DNA from: Brevipalpus yothersi
Taxonomy: Eukaryota; Arthropoda; Arachnida; Trombidiformes; Tenuipalpidae
Assembly (NCBI GenBank): GCA_003956705.1
Contig: QZCP01000040.1
Location: 63,437-127,436, forward strand
Direction of reading: 5' to 3'
DNA: 64,000 nt
A model generated the notes under the pieces. The model ran no database searches and was not told the DNA's origin. It saw only the letters and a program-made list of their open reading frames with translations. The translations under genes and the position numbers were made by a program. Every line of letters begins with the position of its first letter. Within the stretch, counting starts at the first letter, position 1. Below, piece after piece: positions 27,201 through 41,247 of the stretch.

Positions 27201-27205
<5 letters not shown>

Positions 27206-27240
<35 letters not shown>
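27206..27240. repeat. (GA)n microsatellite, 35 bp
   Basis: GA array, followed by further purine-rich sequence. Confidence 0.96.
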
Positions 27241-27244
<4 letters not shown>

Positions 27245-28014
27245 AGGATGGAGAAGAAGATGAATGGATTTCCAGTTGAGCTAAGTTGTGTACTTGAACG
27301 CCATTCGGTTAAAAAGAGTATAGTAAGCAAAGAGTTTAATTGAAGAGGAAAGAGCGAAAAAGAGGATAGAAGATAAATGCAGATGGGAACTGTGAGTATT
27401 CATAGCAATATTTGATTCATAAAATACAGAGGAAAAAGTATGGAGAGAGGAGAAGGAAGGAGATGGAAAAGCTTCAACATTCACCTTAATATGGCGAAAG
27501 ATGTGTATTCAGATGCTACTGAGATGCTTCAAGCATGTAAGTAACTTGAAAAGCAGCAACTGATAACCTCATAAGCATCTTTGAACCTGTCAAAGTAAGA
27601 AGGAGAGAAAGATCATGATGAGTACGGTTGGGAAGAGAAGTTTGGAGAGTTTGTTTCCGAGTAAAGTGGCTTCAAGAGGGGTGCAAAATTGGGGAAAAAG
27701 AGGAAAAGAGAGAAAGGATGAAAAAGAAAAGTGATGGGAAAAAGGATGAAGTAAAACGAAATGGAAAGCATGTAAAGGGCTGATGAATATGGCCTCAGGA
27801 AGCAAAAATGATAAACTCGAGTGAAACAGTATAGTGAGAAAGAGTAAGAGGATAGGAGGAGGAGGTAATGAGGAGGACAAAACGATGATGATCAGCAAAT
27901 TGAAAATTTACTTGATTAACCGTAGCATGCAATGAAGCGCTCGTATTTTGGCAACTTTACATGACCAAATAAGATGCAAACAAGAGAATGAACTTGGAAA
28001 GTATACGCAAAAGA

Positions 28015-28018
<4 letters not shown>

Positions 28019-28072
<54 letters not shown>
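28019..28072. repeat. (GA)n microsatellite, 54 bp
   Basis: Uninterrupted GA array in the long intron. Confidence 0.98.
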
Positions 28073-28076
<4 letters not shown>

Positions 28077-29985
28077 GTATTCAGAGGAAAATGTTCCAAA
28101 GGGATGCAAGAAGATGCTGGATGATTTGAGTCACTACAATAGTGTAGATAATCGGTGAGAGTTAGCTTTGTTCCACTTTAAACCCTTCTTCCAACTGTCT
28201 CATAATGATACAATCTTTCTGAATTCCAACATCATCCAGGCAAACGATAAGAATTGAGGTCCCAAAACATAGGTCCCTGGGTCTCTTCTCTACTCACAAA
28301 ATATGTACATCTATTGAGCCAGTTAGGAATGATGATCCAGTGAATATTAGAACTGTTATCACGTAATACCATTCAAACACACAGAAAAACCATTCCAATG
28401 AGGAAGTCAAGTCAAATGTGTGGAATCTTTGGAAAATAAGAAGAGGAAATTTTCTCTCATCATACTTGAGAACATTAAATTCCTTTTTTTCTATTCTCTC
28501 TGTTTCTCTCTGTGAAAATGAAAATTGAGCAAAGTTAAGCTGTAAAAAAAATTCTCTCTTTGAAAAAAGTCAAGATTTATTCTTGCTCTCTTATGACACA
28601 CATAGTTTTTCTCTCTCTTCCTCTTTCTCACTGCTTTGAATTCTTCGAATAAAGAATAAAATAGTAATTCAATTCACAAATTGTCTTATTTACTGAACAA
28701 ATGATTCCTATTCACACACGACCTGATAGTAAAGTACAAAATAATAATAAAGAGAAGAAAAAAAAGATGAGGAAGTAATTCTTTTTTTTTCTTCTTCTTC
28801 TTTTTACACTCACTTATTTTGACTCTCAGAATGTGAATAAGAACAGTTTCTCGCAATTGATACTTAGTATGAAAAAGCTACAAGAAATAGTCATAGTAGT
28901 AGCTGAAAAAGATTCTGGCTCCAAGTAATTCTTCTTCCCATTCTCTTTCCCTTTGGGAAAAAATTGTCAATATTCACTTGGAATTTATATTTCTTCTCCT
29001 TATTTCCCTGTTTCGTGATGAGATTCCATTTGAAGTCATAACGACAAGTAATTCCATTTTAGAGAATCTTTTCTCTCTTCTTACACGTTATTTTCCGATG
29101 ATTTTTTATTTCTAAACAAATTTGCTCACCCATACACAATGCCTGTGTGTGTGACTGAGTACTTTTCTCTAAAAGTTCTGTAATCGACACAACTAGTCAT
29201 CTGAATAAAGTGGTAACAATCTTTTTAAGCTTTGCATTTTGTATAGATAAATACTTTTGAAGACTATTCCATATTCTCGGCTTAGATTATTCTTCTCCTC
29301 CTTTTGATCAGCTCAGTTTAAGGGCTTAAAGTTGAATCTGATCAGATAGAGAATATACAGACACACATGGAAATGAGTAAAAAAGGCAAGATGAACAAAA
29401 TTGGTTGCAGGGAATACAATGAATTTCCTCTCTGCTCCCAATTCAGCCTTAATTCGTTGGAATGAGCAAGATAAAAATATTATTAGTCGAATGAGCACAT
29501 TCGAATATTTCTATATGATCAAACAGAATTGATTAGTAATTCCTGAGTTCAGTCAATTTATATCTGTAGAAATTTTCTCTTCCAAATACTCACTTCCCAT
29601 CGAATGAGAGCTGGATTTGATGGCTGCATTGTATTTATAATGAAAATAATAATAATAATTCACACAAAAAAATGGGGGAAATATTGAGTTTCATGATGAG
29701 AAGTGAATCTTAACTTTGCCAATAAAAATGAAAAATTTTCTCTCTTTTCACACACATTTCAAGAAACACACCATGTACACACATCATGGCCAGTAGTATG
29801 TGTGTATATGTTCAAGAATCATATCATCATCATGAAAAGGTGATGGCAAAAAGTGGGAAGAAAAAAAACAGGGAGTTGAAAAAGTCATCATCTGAGCTGT
29901 TATATGGATAAAGTCAGGAAATGCAATCAAACTCATCGACATTCATAGCTTTTTTATTTCTCTTTTATGCTTTTGGTATCATTCA

Positions 29986-30018
<33 letters not shown>

Positions 30019-32902
30019 TTCACTATGTGAAGTATTCTCGATATTGCTTGGTAGAAAAAGTAAATGGATGGTATAGATATATACACGGTATGTCGGTAGC
30101 TTATACTGAACTGATTGGGAAGGGGAAATTTTTTCGAGTTCCAGTTTATATACGATAAAAAGAAATAAGATTCTGAGAATTCCATAGTAGTGGGAAGGAA
30201 AAATAAAATCACAGAGAGTGAAAAAAAAAATAAAAGTGGATGAAAACCAATAAGCGATTATAGTGAGGAAAAGAGAAATTGAGTTGAAATGGTATCGAAG
30301 TGAATGGAAAGAAGTGAGGAAGAAAAAAAAACTTGCACTTTAAAGATATACATCTTCGTATTTTATGCAAATACCAGTCATTCTCTTTTACTCGACATGA
30401 AATCACTTCTCCATCGGTGGATCATTTAAATGCTCAATACATTCTGGTTCTAGTAGTAAAACTCATTCACCATCTAACTATCTCACCAGGAATTCGGCAT
30501 TCAATCGAAAGAAATAGAAGTGAAATAAGTCAATCTAGTTCATTTGGAGAGGGAGAGAGAGAAAAAGTGATAAAAACACGTAGTTTTTTTCCTCTCCATT
30601 GGAATTCTGTATCAGTCAGAACACACACGCACACGTATGTGAATATATTGAGATGTAAAACCATGCAAATACCCTATCGATTTCTCATTGTTCCACTTTT
30701 CTCCTTTTAATACATGTTTCAATCTGTTGTGACTCTTTTCATTCATTTCTCTCTCTCTCTTTTTCTTTCTCTCACTTTTATCTGCCTCTTTTATTTCGAT
30801 TCAATCCGCTTCTTTTTAATTCAACTGTGAACCCTTGCCGCATGATATACATAAAGTGCAACTGAATTCGTCCGATATGAGGCATCGAAAGCTTGGAGAG
30901 AGAGGAAGAATAACAGTAAAATTTAGAATAGAATCACACCAATAAACAGTCAAGAGAAGAGAAAATTTGGCTCCCAAGAGATGTGATTCAATATACAGCA
31001 AATCGTAGTGTATTCCTCTCTTTCTCGTTCTCTCTCTCTTCCTTCCTCTTTATTCTAAAGTAATCCATCGAAGTTACAATATCTTCTTCTTCTTTTCCGA
31101 TGAAATACACTACTCACAGAACTACAATACACTCAGGCTGCATATATTCCGTGTCAACAATTGTTGAAATTGTATATCATACTATCAGATGTCTGCAGTC
31201 ATGCAACGAAATATGCATTGTAGTGAGCTACATGCACACTAGTATTGGATGGATAACTCGAGTAGGTAAAGAGAATGAGAGGAAGAGCTGAAAACTGAAG
31301 AATAAGTTCTAGAATTGACAGAGTTCCTCTGGAAAATTGAGCTCTAATCGGGGAAAACTTTTTTCTCTCTTTTTTCACTGAAACCAACAGCTTTCCAGAA
31401 GGAAAAAGGACCGAGAGAGCTGATAAGACTAAAAAAGAGAAAAAAGCTGAATATTTCTGATGTATTTATTCAACCGGAAAGCGATCCCATCAGATTTTCA
31501 CGTTTCAAAGTATGCAATCAGTTTCAGTCACCATGAAGGTTTTTCCGATTCCTTCTTCTACGGTGCATGATATCTACTAGAAATCATTCAATCGATGTAC
31601 GAGACTAGAACTGAGTCTTCGCTTATTCGAACTTTTCCTTTCTCTCTGGTTCTCAACGGTTGCACTTATTCAGATCTCTTGGAATCCTAAGACATTGTGA
31701 TAATAATAGCCATTAGAATAGCCAATATAATAATGCCTCTATAATCTTCAGACCATGATACTGGGGAAAAGATAGGCTTGGATGGAGTATGAAGAAAAAA
31801 TCCTTCAATATTGTTCCATCATCATGTGCTTTTCGGCTAAATACGGGCTTAGCTTTCATATATATATGATAATATTCCTTCCTCACTCTTTTTCGAAGCG
31901 TTTCCATGGAAGGAGAATGAAATGAAGCACGATATTAACTCAGCTATTGAACTTTGATTAAATATGAATGTATTAATTGTTGGGCGTGTCGACAATGATT
32001 GAGATAATATCATCGATTATAGTTTAGATGTGAATATAGCCTCTAATTTTGTTCAGCTTCATGATGTATATTTCATTAGATTTTCCAATACATCTTCTTG
32101 ACTTTTGGTACATGTTATTCTTTTTCTATCACCTACACACACACATACAAAATTATTATCATCATCTTAAGTCCTGGAAGCTAATAACTCAAATGAATTG
32201 TCTATTGAGTTGAATATTGGATGAAAAAGTGTTTTCCTGCAACTTTTCTTGGGAGAAAAAAAGGAACACTAATCGATGTCTACAGAAAAACACATCAGGA
32301 AAAGGTGTAAAAAACAACAACAAAAATGGAGGAATAAAGTCTGGAAAAAGAGAAAGGGAATACAAGTATCATCAGTCTAAAACTGTCTCCGGTTGTTAGT
32401 AGTTGAGAAAAAAAGTGGTAAAAGTAGAAAGAAAAAATCCCAAAACTCTGCCATCTATTTGCTCAACTGAGGATTAGAACGATCAAGAGAGAGGAAAAAG
32501 GAAGAAAGCAAACGAGAATAAGAAAAAATCTGACATTTCTATTTGGGAGAGTTGAAGAATGATGTGAAAAAAGATGAATCAAAGCTTGCTCTCTACAGTA
32601 TACTTGTATTCCTTATTCCTACTCTCACTTGGCACGATACTTTTTTTATTCTTCATCTTTTTCTCTTTCTCTTCCTCTATCCCACCAATGAGACTGGGAA
32701 AGTAATCATAAAAATTTTTGAGTGCCTTACACATAAAAACTTGGTAGTAAGAAGGAGACTTTTCTTCTATTACTCATTGCAGCATAAGAGCCCAGAGAGA
32801 GAGAGAGAGAGAGAGAGATCATGATGTGGGTTCAGTTGAATCAAGTATCGTCTTACGCATAAAAATATATATATATAAAAGAAAGAGTGGAAGTAAACAG
32901 TG

Positions 32903-32905
<3 letters not shown>

Positions 32906-32972
<67 letters not shown>
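32906..32972. repeat. (GA)n microsatellite, 67 bp
   Basis: Uninterrupted AG array. A shorter GA tract lies about 90 bp upstream (32795-32819), separated by a small (TA)n. Confidence 0.98.
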
Positions 32973-32981
<9 letters not shown>

Positions 32982-33223
32982 GCAAAACTCATCATACTTT
33001 AGGATTAGTTTTATGGCCATCTCACTGGAATCGAAAGGCTATATTCCAACACTGCATGTGGACAGTAATGCTGGGTGTGGATATGGAGAAACTGGGTATA
33101 ACATTTGAAGTCATTTGAGAATATTTTCTTCTGAGAGCCTCCAGTAGGAGAGATAGAGATACAGAGAATAAGAGTTTCTCTTGAAAAAGATAGGCTACCA
33201 ATATTTGACCAGATCTTCACATA

Positions 33224-33246
33224 GACACACACACACACACACACAC
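33224..33246. repeat. (CA)n microsatellite
   Basis: Short CA dinucleotide array, one of several CA/TG tracts in the window. Confidence 0.9.
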
Positions 33247-34195
33247 TCAAAAGCATATACATACACCTACACAAATATGATGGCTGATCGATATGTTTGA
33301 TGAATGAAATTGAACACGAAAACTTATTCCTTTCATGGACTCAATCTACAAGATAGAAACATTTGATCAGTCAAGCTTATGGAAAGCTTGGTGAGTGAGA
33401 GAGGCAAGAATAAAGAAAGTAGAGAATTTTTTGAAAAAAAACCTCTAAAACATCAAAGTTGGACGAAATGTGATCCTCAGACAAAGATATACCGTCTGGT
33501 AGACAGTGAGACAAAAAAGGGAAAAACAAAAGAATATATATTTATATACATATAATTCCTGATAAAATGAACAAATTTTTCAACATCAAGTTTATACAAA
33601 GCTTTGACCATCAGTTTTTTTTTCTTCCTCTATCTATTGGTGATCTTCTTCAACCGGGATCAACTGAAATGTTTCCAAGCTACTAGAAATATTTTTACTC
33701 ATGTATTCCCATAGAGAAAATATTATCATCATATGTAAGCTAAAAAACAAAGCTTTTTCTCATCTATCGAACGCCCACCAGGTCATGAAGATTTTTTCTT
33801 TATTTCTTGGCTCTTTTTCTACTCTTTGCCTCTGTCTCATGATAAGAGGAGATAGAACTCATCAAATGAGAGAGCTCATCATCATTCAGATGAATTCGAT
33901 CGATAGAGGAGCAAAAGAGAAAGAGGATTCCAAAAAGATCCAGACGATATTCCGCCCTGTTTAATACTGATCCACTATGCTGAGCCAATTAATCGCTAAG
34001 CATATATAACTTATCTAGTTTTATAGCATTATGAATTAAGATCACTGTCATGGGCTTCTCATTTAGGGAGAAAGCTGATGATCTAGTGAAAAATTCAATA
34101 CGAAAAGATCATCCATGAGCACTTGCAGCATTTTGGTAGAACAATTTACCTCAGATACATCACATTCCATCAGATATTGAGCTAGTTGATAGAAA

Positions 34196-34230
<35 letters not shown>

Positions 34231-36249
34231 ATCTCTTTCTATCTTGGTTATAGGAAAACTTGATACACATGAAATGAAACTGCTTTTTATCATCAAATTT
34301 CCCTGGGAATATGGTCCCAGTATTTTTACATTTACATGATAAAGTTCGAGTCTATTCGATTTAATGTATTTTGTCGATTCAAATCAGTTGAATGGCATAA
34401 TTTAGGGTTATTGATTTCCATAATCTTGGGTAACACTTTTGGATTACCTCTCACATCTCACATTTATTTGATATTTTCTTGTGGAATGAGCAAAAAAATA
34501 AAAGGTAAAGAGTTCAATCAATAAGAATATAATCACTTTCGCAGGGTTGAAATGAATCTAAATTGAATAGGGTTTTCCTTATCTGCCACCAGAATTATTC
34601 TATCTCACACTTACTTCTCCTGCTATTACATGGAATATTATCATTTATGTTTGCATGAAATATGGCTGAAATTAGGTTTAAGGAAATTATTCTCACTTTC
34701 TCTCCATTCTTCCAGCAGTAGTAAAAGGTTTGTCTGAATAGTTTGTGAATAAGCTCCACGTTCTTTCATTAAAGAGCTCCAAAAGCACTGCTGTGAGCGA
34801 AAAAAAGGTGGAAGAAAATATTCTGGTGGCCATTTAATCATAATCATTTAGTAGCTAAAGAGTTCCGCATTACAGTTACTCTAAAGCAGTGATGAAAAAG
34901 GAAATTCTGGGGTCAGATAAAGGAGAGAGAGTCATTTTGGGTATAAAATATTATTCCAGTCTGGTATATTATGGGCATAGAAACATATACTCATTGACCA
35001 GAACGAGTTGCTGTGGAATTTATTGAAATTGATTGGTCTCTCACGCTTTGAGCATAAAATTGCTGGGAAAAGAATTGCAAGATGGTAAGTGATTATCTGG
35101 TAAATGTTTTGAATTTCCTGAATTTTAATGTCTCCATTCTACGATTCATGGTGTGTATGTGTTCATGTCAATTAGTGTAATGCGTTGGGCAAAAAAAGAG
35201 TCTATCTTCCTCTAATAATTTTGATGATGATAAAACAAAAAGAAAGCATTCTTGGTTAGCTAATTTTTCTACTCTATCGTCAAAATATTCGTCTAAATTG
35301 ATTAAACTTGTTCATCGTTATCGAATGGGTTTTCATATTAGCTATTTGAATTCAATGTATAACATTGAGATACGTTTCATCAGAGAGACTTCAAAAACAT
35401 AATAACATGCGAAAACTTTTCAATTTCAAACTTTCAATGTTATTAAATTGACTTTGTGCTCAATATTGTCATGAATCGATAGCTGAACAAAGGATAGAAT
35501 ATCTTTCACGTTGTGTAGCAGCCATTCTTTTCCAAACGAAATACTGTGTCCATTTGTCTGTCCCTCGGAAAACTTTTGTCTCCCAAACTGTATTCTGTTT
35601 ACACTAGAACAATGATGTGGAGAGCTGAAGATAGAAGGTAGATAGCAAAAACGAAAGAATAGTCGATAAAGTGGAGAATCTTGCTGTATTCTCTCTTTCC
35701 ACATCTGCTTGAATGACAATTCAAAATAATATCGGTAAGTGAGGTAGCAGAAAAGTGTTTAAGAGGCGAATCGATAAAACGAAATACGATTTCAAAAGGT
35801 TATGTATGCTTGAGATGCATACAAGCAAAGCGAAGATGCGAATAAGAGAAGAAAGAGAAAGAGAGGGAGAGAAAGATATTCCTCTTAGTGGGAATTCAGT
35901 GCACTGTAAGAAGTTGCATTCTTACTTGTTAGAATACGGGGAAGAACTTTGCTCTAGTGCCATGAGAATAGTAAAGTAGGGGATAAAAGTAAGGCGATAG
36001 AAGCAAAATAATAATGGGAAGCTTTTCGATGCTATTCCAATTGATGCTAGCCAACTAAGCTTGCATACAGATAGTGAAACTTGCACACACATGATTTGCA
36101 AAAAGGCAAGTAACACTATTCCATCATGTAAGAGCATCCTTGAAAGATGTGAGTGTATATATATATGTATATGTTTAAGGGAATAAGAGAGGAAAAGCAG
36201 TATGGAGATTGAGGCAAATCAAATTGGATTCTTCGCGCTTTACCTTCTA

Positions 36250-36250
36250 T

Positions 36251-36321
<71 letters not shown>
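36250..36321. repeat. (CT)n microsatellite, about 72 bp with one interruption
   Basis: Two CT blocks separated by a single extra T near 36270. Another CT array follows at 36598-36633. Confidence 0.97.
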
Positions 36322-36326
<5 letters not shown>

Positions 36327-36593
36327 AACTGCAAATTGTCCACTGATGTTCTTTCTCCATCTGCTATTTTGCCTTTCAAATCTTATCCTCACCAAACATT
36401 CTATTCACACCAGACATTCTTTCTTCGCTCTCTCTCTCTCTACCTATTTTCTGTCACACTCTTAGAATAAAATACTGAAACCATTCGCCAGTCTCATGAA
36501 TTTATCTCACCTCTTTTTTCCTTATTTTCCACTTAAGTATATACAATATTCTACTCACTTTATCGAAGAATTCGCTAGATTCACACTTTATAT

Positions 36594-36597
<4 letters not shown>

Positions 36598-36633
<36 letters not shown>
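36598..36633. repeat. (CT)n microsatellite, 36 bp
   Basis: CT array about 280 bp after the one at 36250-36321, same orientation. Confidence 0.97.
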
Positions 36634-36639
<6 letters not shown>

Positions 36640-37993
36640 TTGTGTTGTGTTGGGAAACTCAGAGTTTCAAATTCGCTTTTGAAAATGTACACAATTAATA
36701 GGTTCAGACGGATTGAATATTGCAACATGAAATTCATACTTTTGATTTTCTCTCCCCTTGTCCTTCAGTTTTCTCCAACCATCATGGTAGACAAATAAGG
36801 ATAGAGAAGAGAGAGCAAAAAAAAAGCGCAATCCATATAATTCCGAATTCTTAGGAAATTTAGCTGTGAAAGATGGTCGTATAAAACTCAATACTCATCT
36901 TAATTAAAGAGCAATTAGAATAAATTTCCATGAAATTTCACCCTAAATTTAGATATTTTCAAGGAACTGGCACTAATTTGAGAAAATAACCGAGATTTTG
37001 TGTGAACTTAGATGGATAAATTATGAGCTTCAAGATTATAAAGTAACTCCACTTGCTCATGATCCCCTACGCCTGGCATCTTGAAAACCTCAAGAGAGTT
37101 ATGCTCACATATGAATAAGAAAATGAATTTTTTAACAGTATGTCGGCCCCATCTTCGAAGTATAAGACTGCTCGCTTTTGCTCTACATAAATTGGAGTGT
37201 CATAAGCAATTTGTATGGCCAAAAAGGTAGCATAGGTTTGAAAAGTTATAAAGTATCACTTTTTTGAGCCACTTTACAGTTTTAGAAACAATATTCCAAT
37301 ATTTTCTTTTCTCACTTAGATTGAGAATAAATGAGAATTGAGGAATCCTCAATCCATAGAGATTCGAGTTGATCGATATCTAACATGGTAGCTCGATTGG
37401 TCTAGATAACTGAGGATCTCTCTCTCTCCCTCTTTTCAGCTAATATGAGAGGAAGACAGAGAGAAAAGAGATATAAAGAATATAAAGGTGAACAAAAGAA
37501 TCTATTGGGAACTTTTTGTCTTGTATCTTTCGTCTTCCTCCTTGCCTTCTCTCCCTCTTCCAACTGATCATCTCATCATCAACTAGCAAGGTGACAAAGC
37601 ATCCAGAACAATAACAATATTTCAATTTCTATCCTATCAGAGCTTACTCAGATTCTTAGAGCCGGTAGTAGTTGTACTGTTTTTTCTTGTGAAGGAAGCA
37701 ATTTCCTCTGATTTCGTCTCTCTCTTCACTGTGTATTCCCGCTTATTCTCATTTTTTATTCTTTCCTCTCTTTGGAGTAATCTTTTTTCTACCATATACC
37801 AGTCTCTTTCACTCTCACTCGTTTTTTATATGATTTCTTTTTTCTCTTTTTTTCCTGGAACCAGAGCATTTTGTTGGAGACCTATTTATGACTCCAGGGC
37901 TGAATCCATGTGTGTATGTGTGCGTATCATTGCCATTGAATTTTTGCACATAGACCCACATGTACGGCAATATAGACAATTGCACAAGAGTGT

Positions 37994-37996
<3 letters not shown>

Positions 37997-38049
<53 letters not shown>
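37997..38049. repeat. (GA)n microsatellite, 53 bp
   Basis: Uninterrupted AG array in the long intron. Confidence 0.98.
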
Positions 38050-38053
<4 letters not shown>

Positions 38054-39177
38054 AAGTGTGACAACGAGTGGATGTGTTGACTTGAAACAAGAAGAAAAGG
38101 CAGTCAATTATGGTTAAGCCTGGTAAAGCACATAGACTATAATCATCACAATTGAACGCTAGCAGTGTTACCAAATCAGTTGAGAAGCTTTTGAAATGGG
38201 TGAAGAAAGAATAAAAAGCGAAAGAGTTGTCAATGATGGTCAAATGTGTGTGTGGGAAAAGCTGTTAGATTTATTTCGATGGAATAAGAAAAAGAGTAAA
38301 TGTGTACTCGGTAGACACATTTTGTAGGTGACATAGAAGAAAAATAGGTGGAATATTTTAGATATTTTTTGTTGTCGCTTATAGAACCCTGTTCCTGGGG
38401 AATGGATCGTTTCAATAGCAGATTAAGCCTGATGAGTTTTTCTTCTTCTATTGTTACAGCTATACAAGGACAAAAATGTAGGAAAAATAAAACAAAAGAT
38501 GAGCAATCTAGAAAAAATCCAGGAATATTTGCAAGAATAATAATAATAATGAAACATTAAATTGAACTTACAACAAATGGATGGAACAAAAAATCTCAAC
38601 AATAGAATGTAGAACAATGTTAACAAAAAATGCTTGAAGCAAAACAACAAAATTGTCCAAGATTCCTCAAGTCAAAATGTCCATTGCCTCCTCGTAATAT
38701 GAGAAGAGGTTCACAATTCGCGGATGACCATGTCCAAAAGCTGGGACAGTATTTAGGGAACTTAAACGCAAAAAATAAAGCAATAAGGTTCTCATCTTGA
38801 CAATTATTCAGTGGAGAGTATCAATTTTAATCATCTCATTATTGAACGCATTTGAAGCTGTTACAGTGTGTTACAGTGTCGGAAAATTGCACTACCTCAT
38901 CTTATGTTGATATATTTTGACATCTAGATGTGTTACAAAGTTGAATCGAGAAAAATGATTCTCTAAAATTTGTGTCATACAATAATAGTTGTGAGATTGC
39001 AAGCTTCTAGAGAAACTGAGGATCACTTTTGAGGTTCCTTTTTCCTGGAAAACCACTTACCGGGCAATACCTACACACATACACCTACAATACACTAAAC
39101 ACGACAGTAACTTGTCCATCCATCGATCTTGAGCATAAAAATACACACACATACACTTCCCATGTAACCATGAAATC

Positions 39178-39181
<4 letters not shown>

Positions 39182-39233
<52 letters not shown>
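39182..39233. repeat. (CT)n microsatellite, cut by assembly gap
   Basis: CT array of at least 52 bp running into the gap at 39234. Confidence 0.98.
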
Positions 39234-40098
39234 NNNNNNNNNNNNNNNNNNNNNNNNNNNNNNNNNNNNNNNNNNNNNNNNNNNNNNNNNNNNNNNNNNN
39301 NNNNNNNNNNNNNNNNNNNNNNNNNNNNNNNNNNNNNNNNNNNNNNNNNNNNNNNNNNNNNNNNNNNNNNNNNNNNNNNNNNNNNNNNNNNNNNNNNNNN
39401 NNNNNNNNNNNNNNNNNNNNNNNNNNNNNNNNNNNNNNNNNNNNNNNNNNNNNNNNNNNNNNNNNNNNNNNNNNNNNNNNNNNNNNNNNNNNNNNNNNNN
39501 NNNNNNNNNNNNNNNNNNNNNNNNNNNNNNNNNNNNNNNNNNNNNNNNNNNNNNNNNNNNNNNNNNNNNNNNNNNNNNNNNNNNNNNNNNNNNNNNNNNN
39601 NNNNNNNNNNNNNNNNNNNNNNNNNNNNNNNNNNNNNNNNNNNNNNNNNNNNNNNNNNNNNNNNNNNNNNNNNNNNNNNNNNNNNNNNNNNNNNNNNNNN
39701 NNNNNNNNNNNNNNNNNNNNNNNNNNNNNNNNNNNNNNNNNNNNNNNNNNNNNNNNNNNNNNNNNNNNNNNNNNNNNNNNNNNNNNNNNNNNNNNNNNNN
39801 NNNNNNNNNNNNNNNNNNNNNNNNNNNNNNNNNNNNNNNNNNNNNNNNNNNNNNNNNNNNNNNNNNNNNNNNNNNNNNNNNNNNNNNNNNNNNNNNNNNN
39901 NNNNNNNNNNNNNNNNNNNNNNNNNNNNNNNNNNNNNNNNNNNNNNNNNNNNNNNNNNNNNNNNNNNNNNNNNNNNNNNNNNNNNNNNNNNNNNNNNNNN
40001 NNNNNNNNNNNNNNNNNNNNNNNNNNNNNNNNNNNNNNNNNNNNNNNNNNNNNNNNNNNNNNNNNNNNNNNNNNNNNNNNNNNNNNNNNNNNNNNNNN
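39234..40098. other. Assembly gap (865 undetermined bases) bounded by (CT)n
   Basis: A run of N from 39234 to 40098. The left edge is (CT)n at 39182-39233 and the right edge is (CT)n at 40099-40161, same orientation. The gap may be an unresolved long (CT)n tract or a region enclosed by two arrays. Confidence 0.99.

Positions 40099-40161
<63 letters not shown>
40099..40161. repeat. (CT)n microsatellite, emerging from assembly gap
   Basis: CT array of at least 62 bp starting at the right edge of the gap, same orientation as the array at its left edge. Confidence 0.98.
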
Positions 40162-40166
<5 letters not shown>

Positions 40167-40365
40167 CTAGTGATACAATCAGAGATGAACTGAGAGAATG
40201 CTCAAGAAGTGGGGAGGAGAGAGAAAGGCCAGTTGGTATGAGCTGGACAATTACGGTATCGGATTGATTTCTTAAACATCATCATCAACGCCGCTCACTA
40301 TCAGTAGCAATAACATGGTGATGGTGATGTTGTATATCGCTGATTTAGGAAGAGGGAGAATCTAT

Positions 40366-40390
40366 TGGGAAATGGAAATGGAAATGGAAA
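40366..40390. repeat. (TGGAAA)n short tandem repeat
   Basis: About four copies of TGGAAA followed by GAGAA-type purine repeats. Confidence 0.85.
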
Positions 40391-41208
40391 GAGAAGAGAA
40401 GAGAAAGAAGAGAAAGCAAGAAGGAGAAGCTTCTAAATCGCCTCTTTTTTCTCTCTTAGCTAGCTTCTTTTGATGTGCTAAGGATTGCACAAGAGATCCA
40501 GCTTGATATTCCAAAGAAGTGAAGATCAAGAAAAAATAGCTGTGATCGAGATTCTGAATAGTATGGAGAGAAAAAAAGAAAGATGGAAGCATAGAATCAT
40601 GGAGTATTAGTAGGATTGGGAGTATAGCGTCGATGTGTATCTGTGTGTTTGTGTGTTTCAGTCCGAAGCAAGTAATGAGACTGTAAAAATGGTGGGAATA
40701 GGAGAAGATATCTTCTATCACAGAATTGGAGCATGAAAAGCTTGAGAATAAAATTGAAGACAAAAGAGTGGTTCACCAGAATAAAGCTGAGAAAAGATGG
40801 TTCTAAGTTCAAAATAGACAATACATAGGTGTATAAAATGATAAGATAGAGTGGAAGAGAGAGAGAGAGAATGTGAAATATTCGTTGTATCAAGATAAAT
40901 ATCACACAAAAAGAAAGAACAGTGAGTGAAAAGTGTTAGAGGTAAGTAAAAGAGTGAGAAGTTTTATTTTTGAAAGAAAAAAGAGAGACAAAGACATTAT
41001 GCCTGGAGCTGATCTTATATATTTTATTCCATTCTTCCCGGTATTCTATCATTGAGCAATCCTGGTGCCACTTAATTCTCTTGCTGTCTCACTATTTTTC
41101 TCCTTTTCTACCTCACTTTGGTGTCAAAATAGATCGAAAGTTCCTATTTCCCATGGTAGATGCAGATAATTGATTGTCAGAATCGAAAAAAATGGAGCAA
41201 ACATACGG

Positions 41209-41210
<2 letters not shown>

Positions 41211-41245
<35 letters not shown>
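41211..41245. repeat. (GA)n microsatellite, 35 bp
   Basis: AG array in the long intron. Confidence 0.97.

Positions 41246-41247
<2 letters not shown>

Noticed and set aside
39029..40267. A 412-codon plus-strand frame
   Set aside because: It crosses the 865-base gap and otherwise reads Ser-Leu runs from (CT)n.
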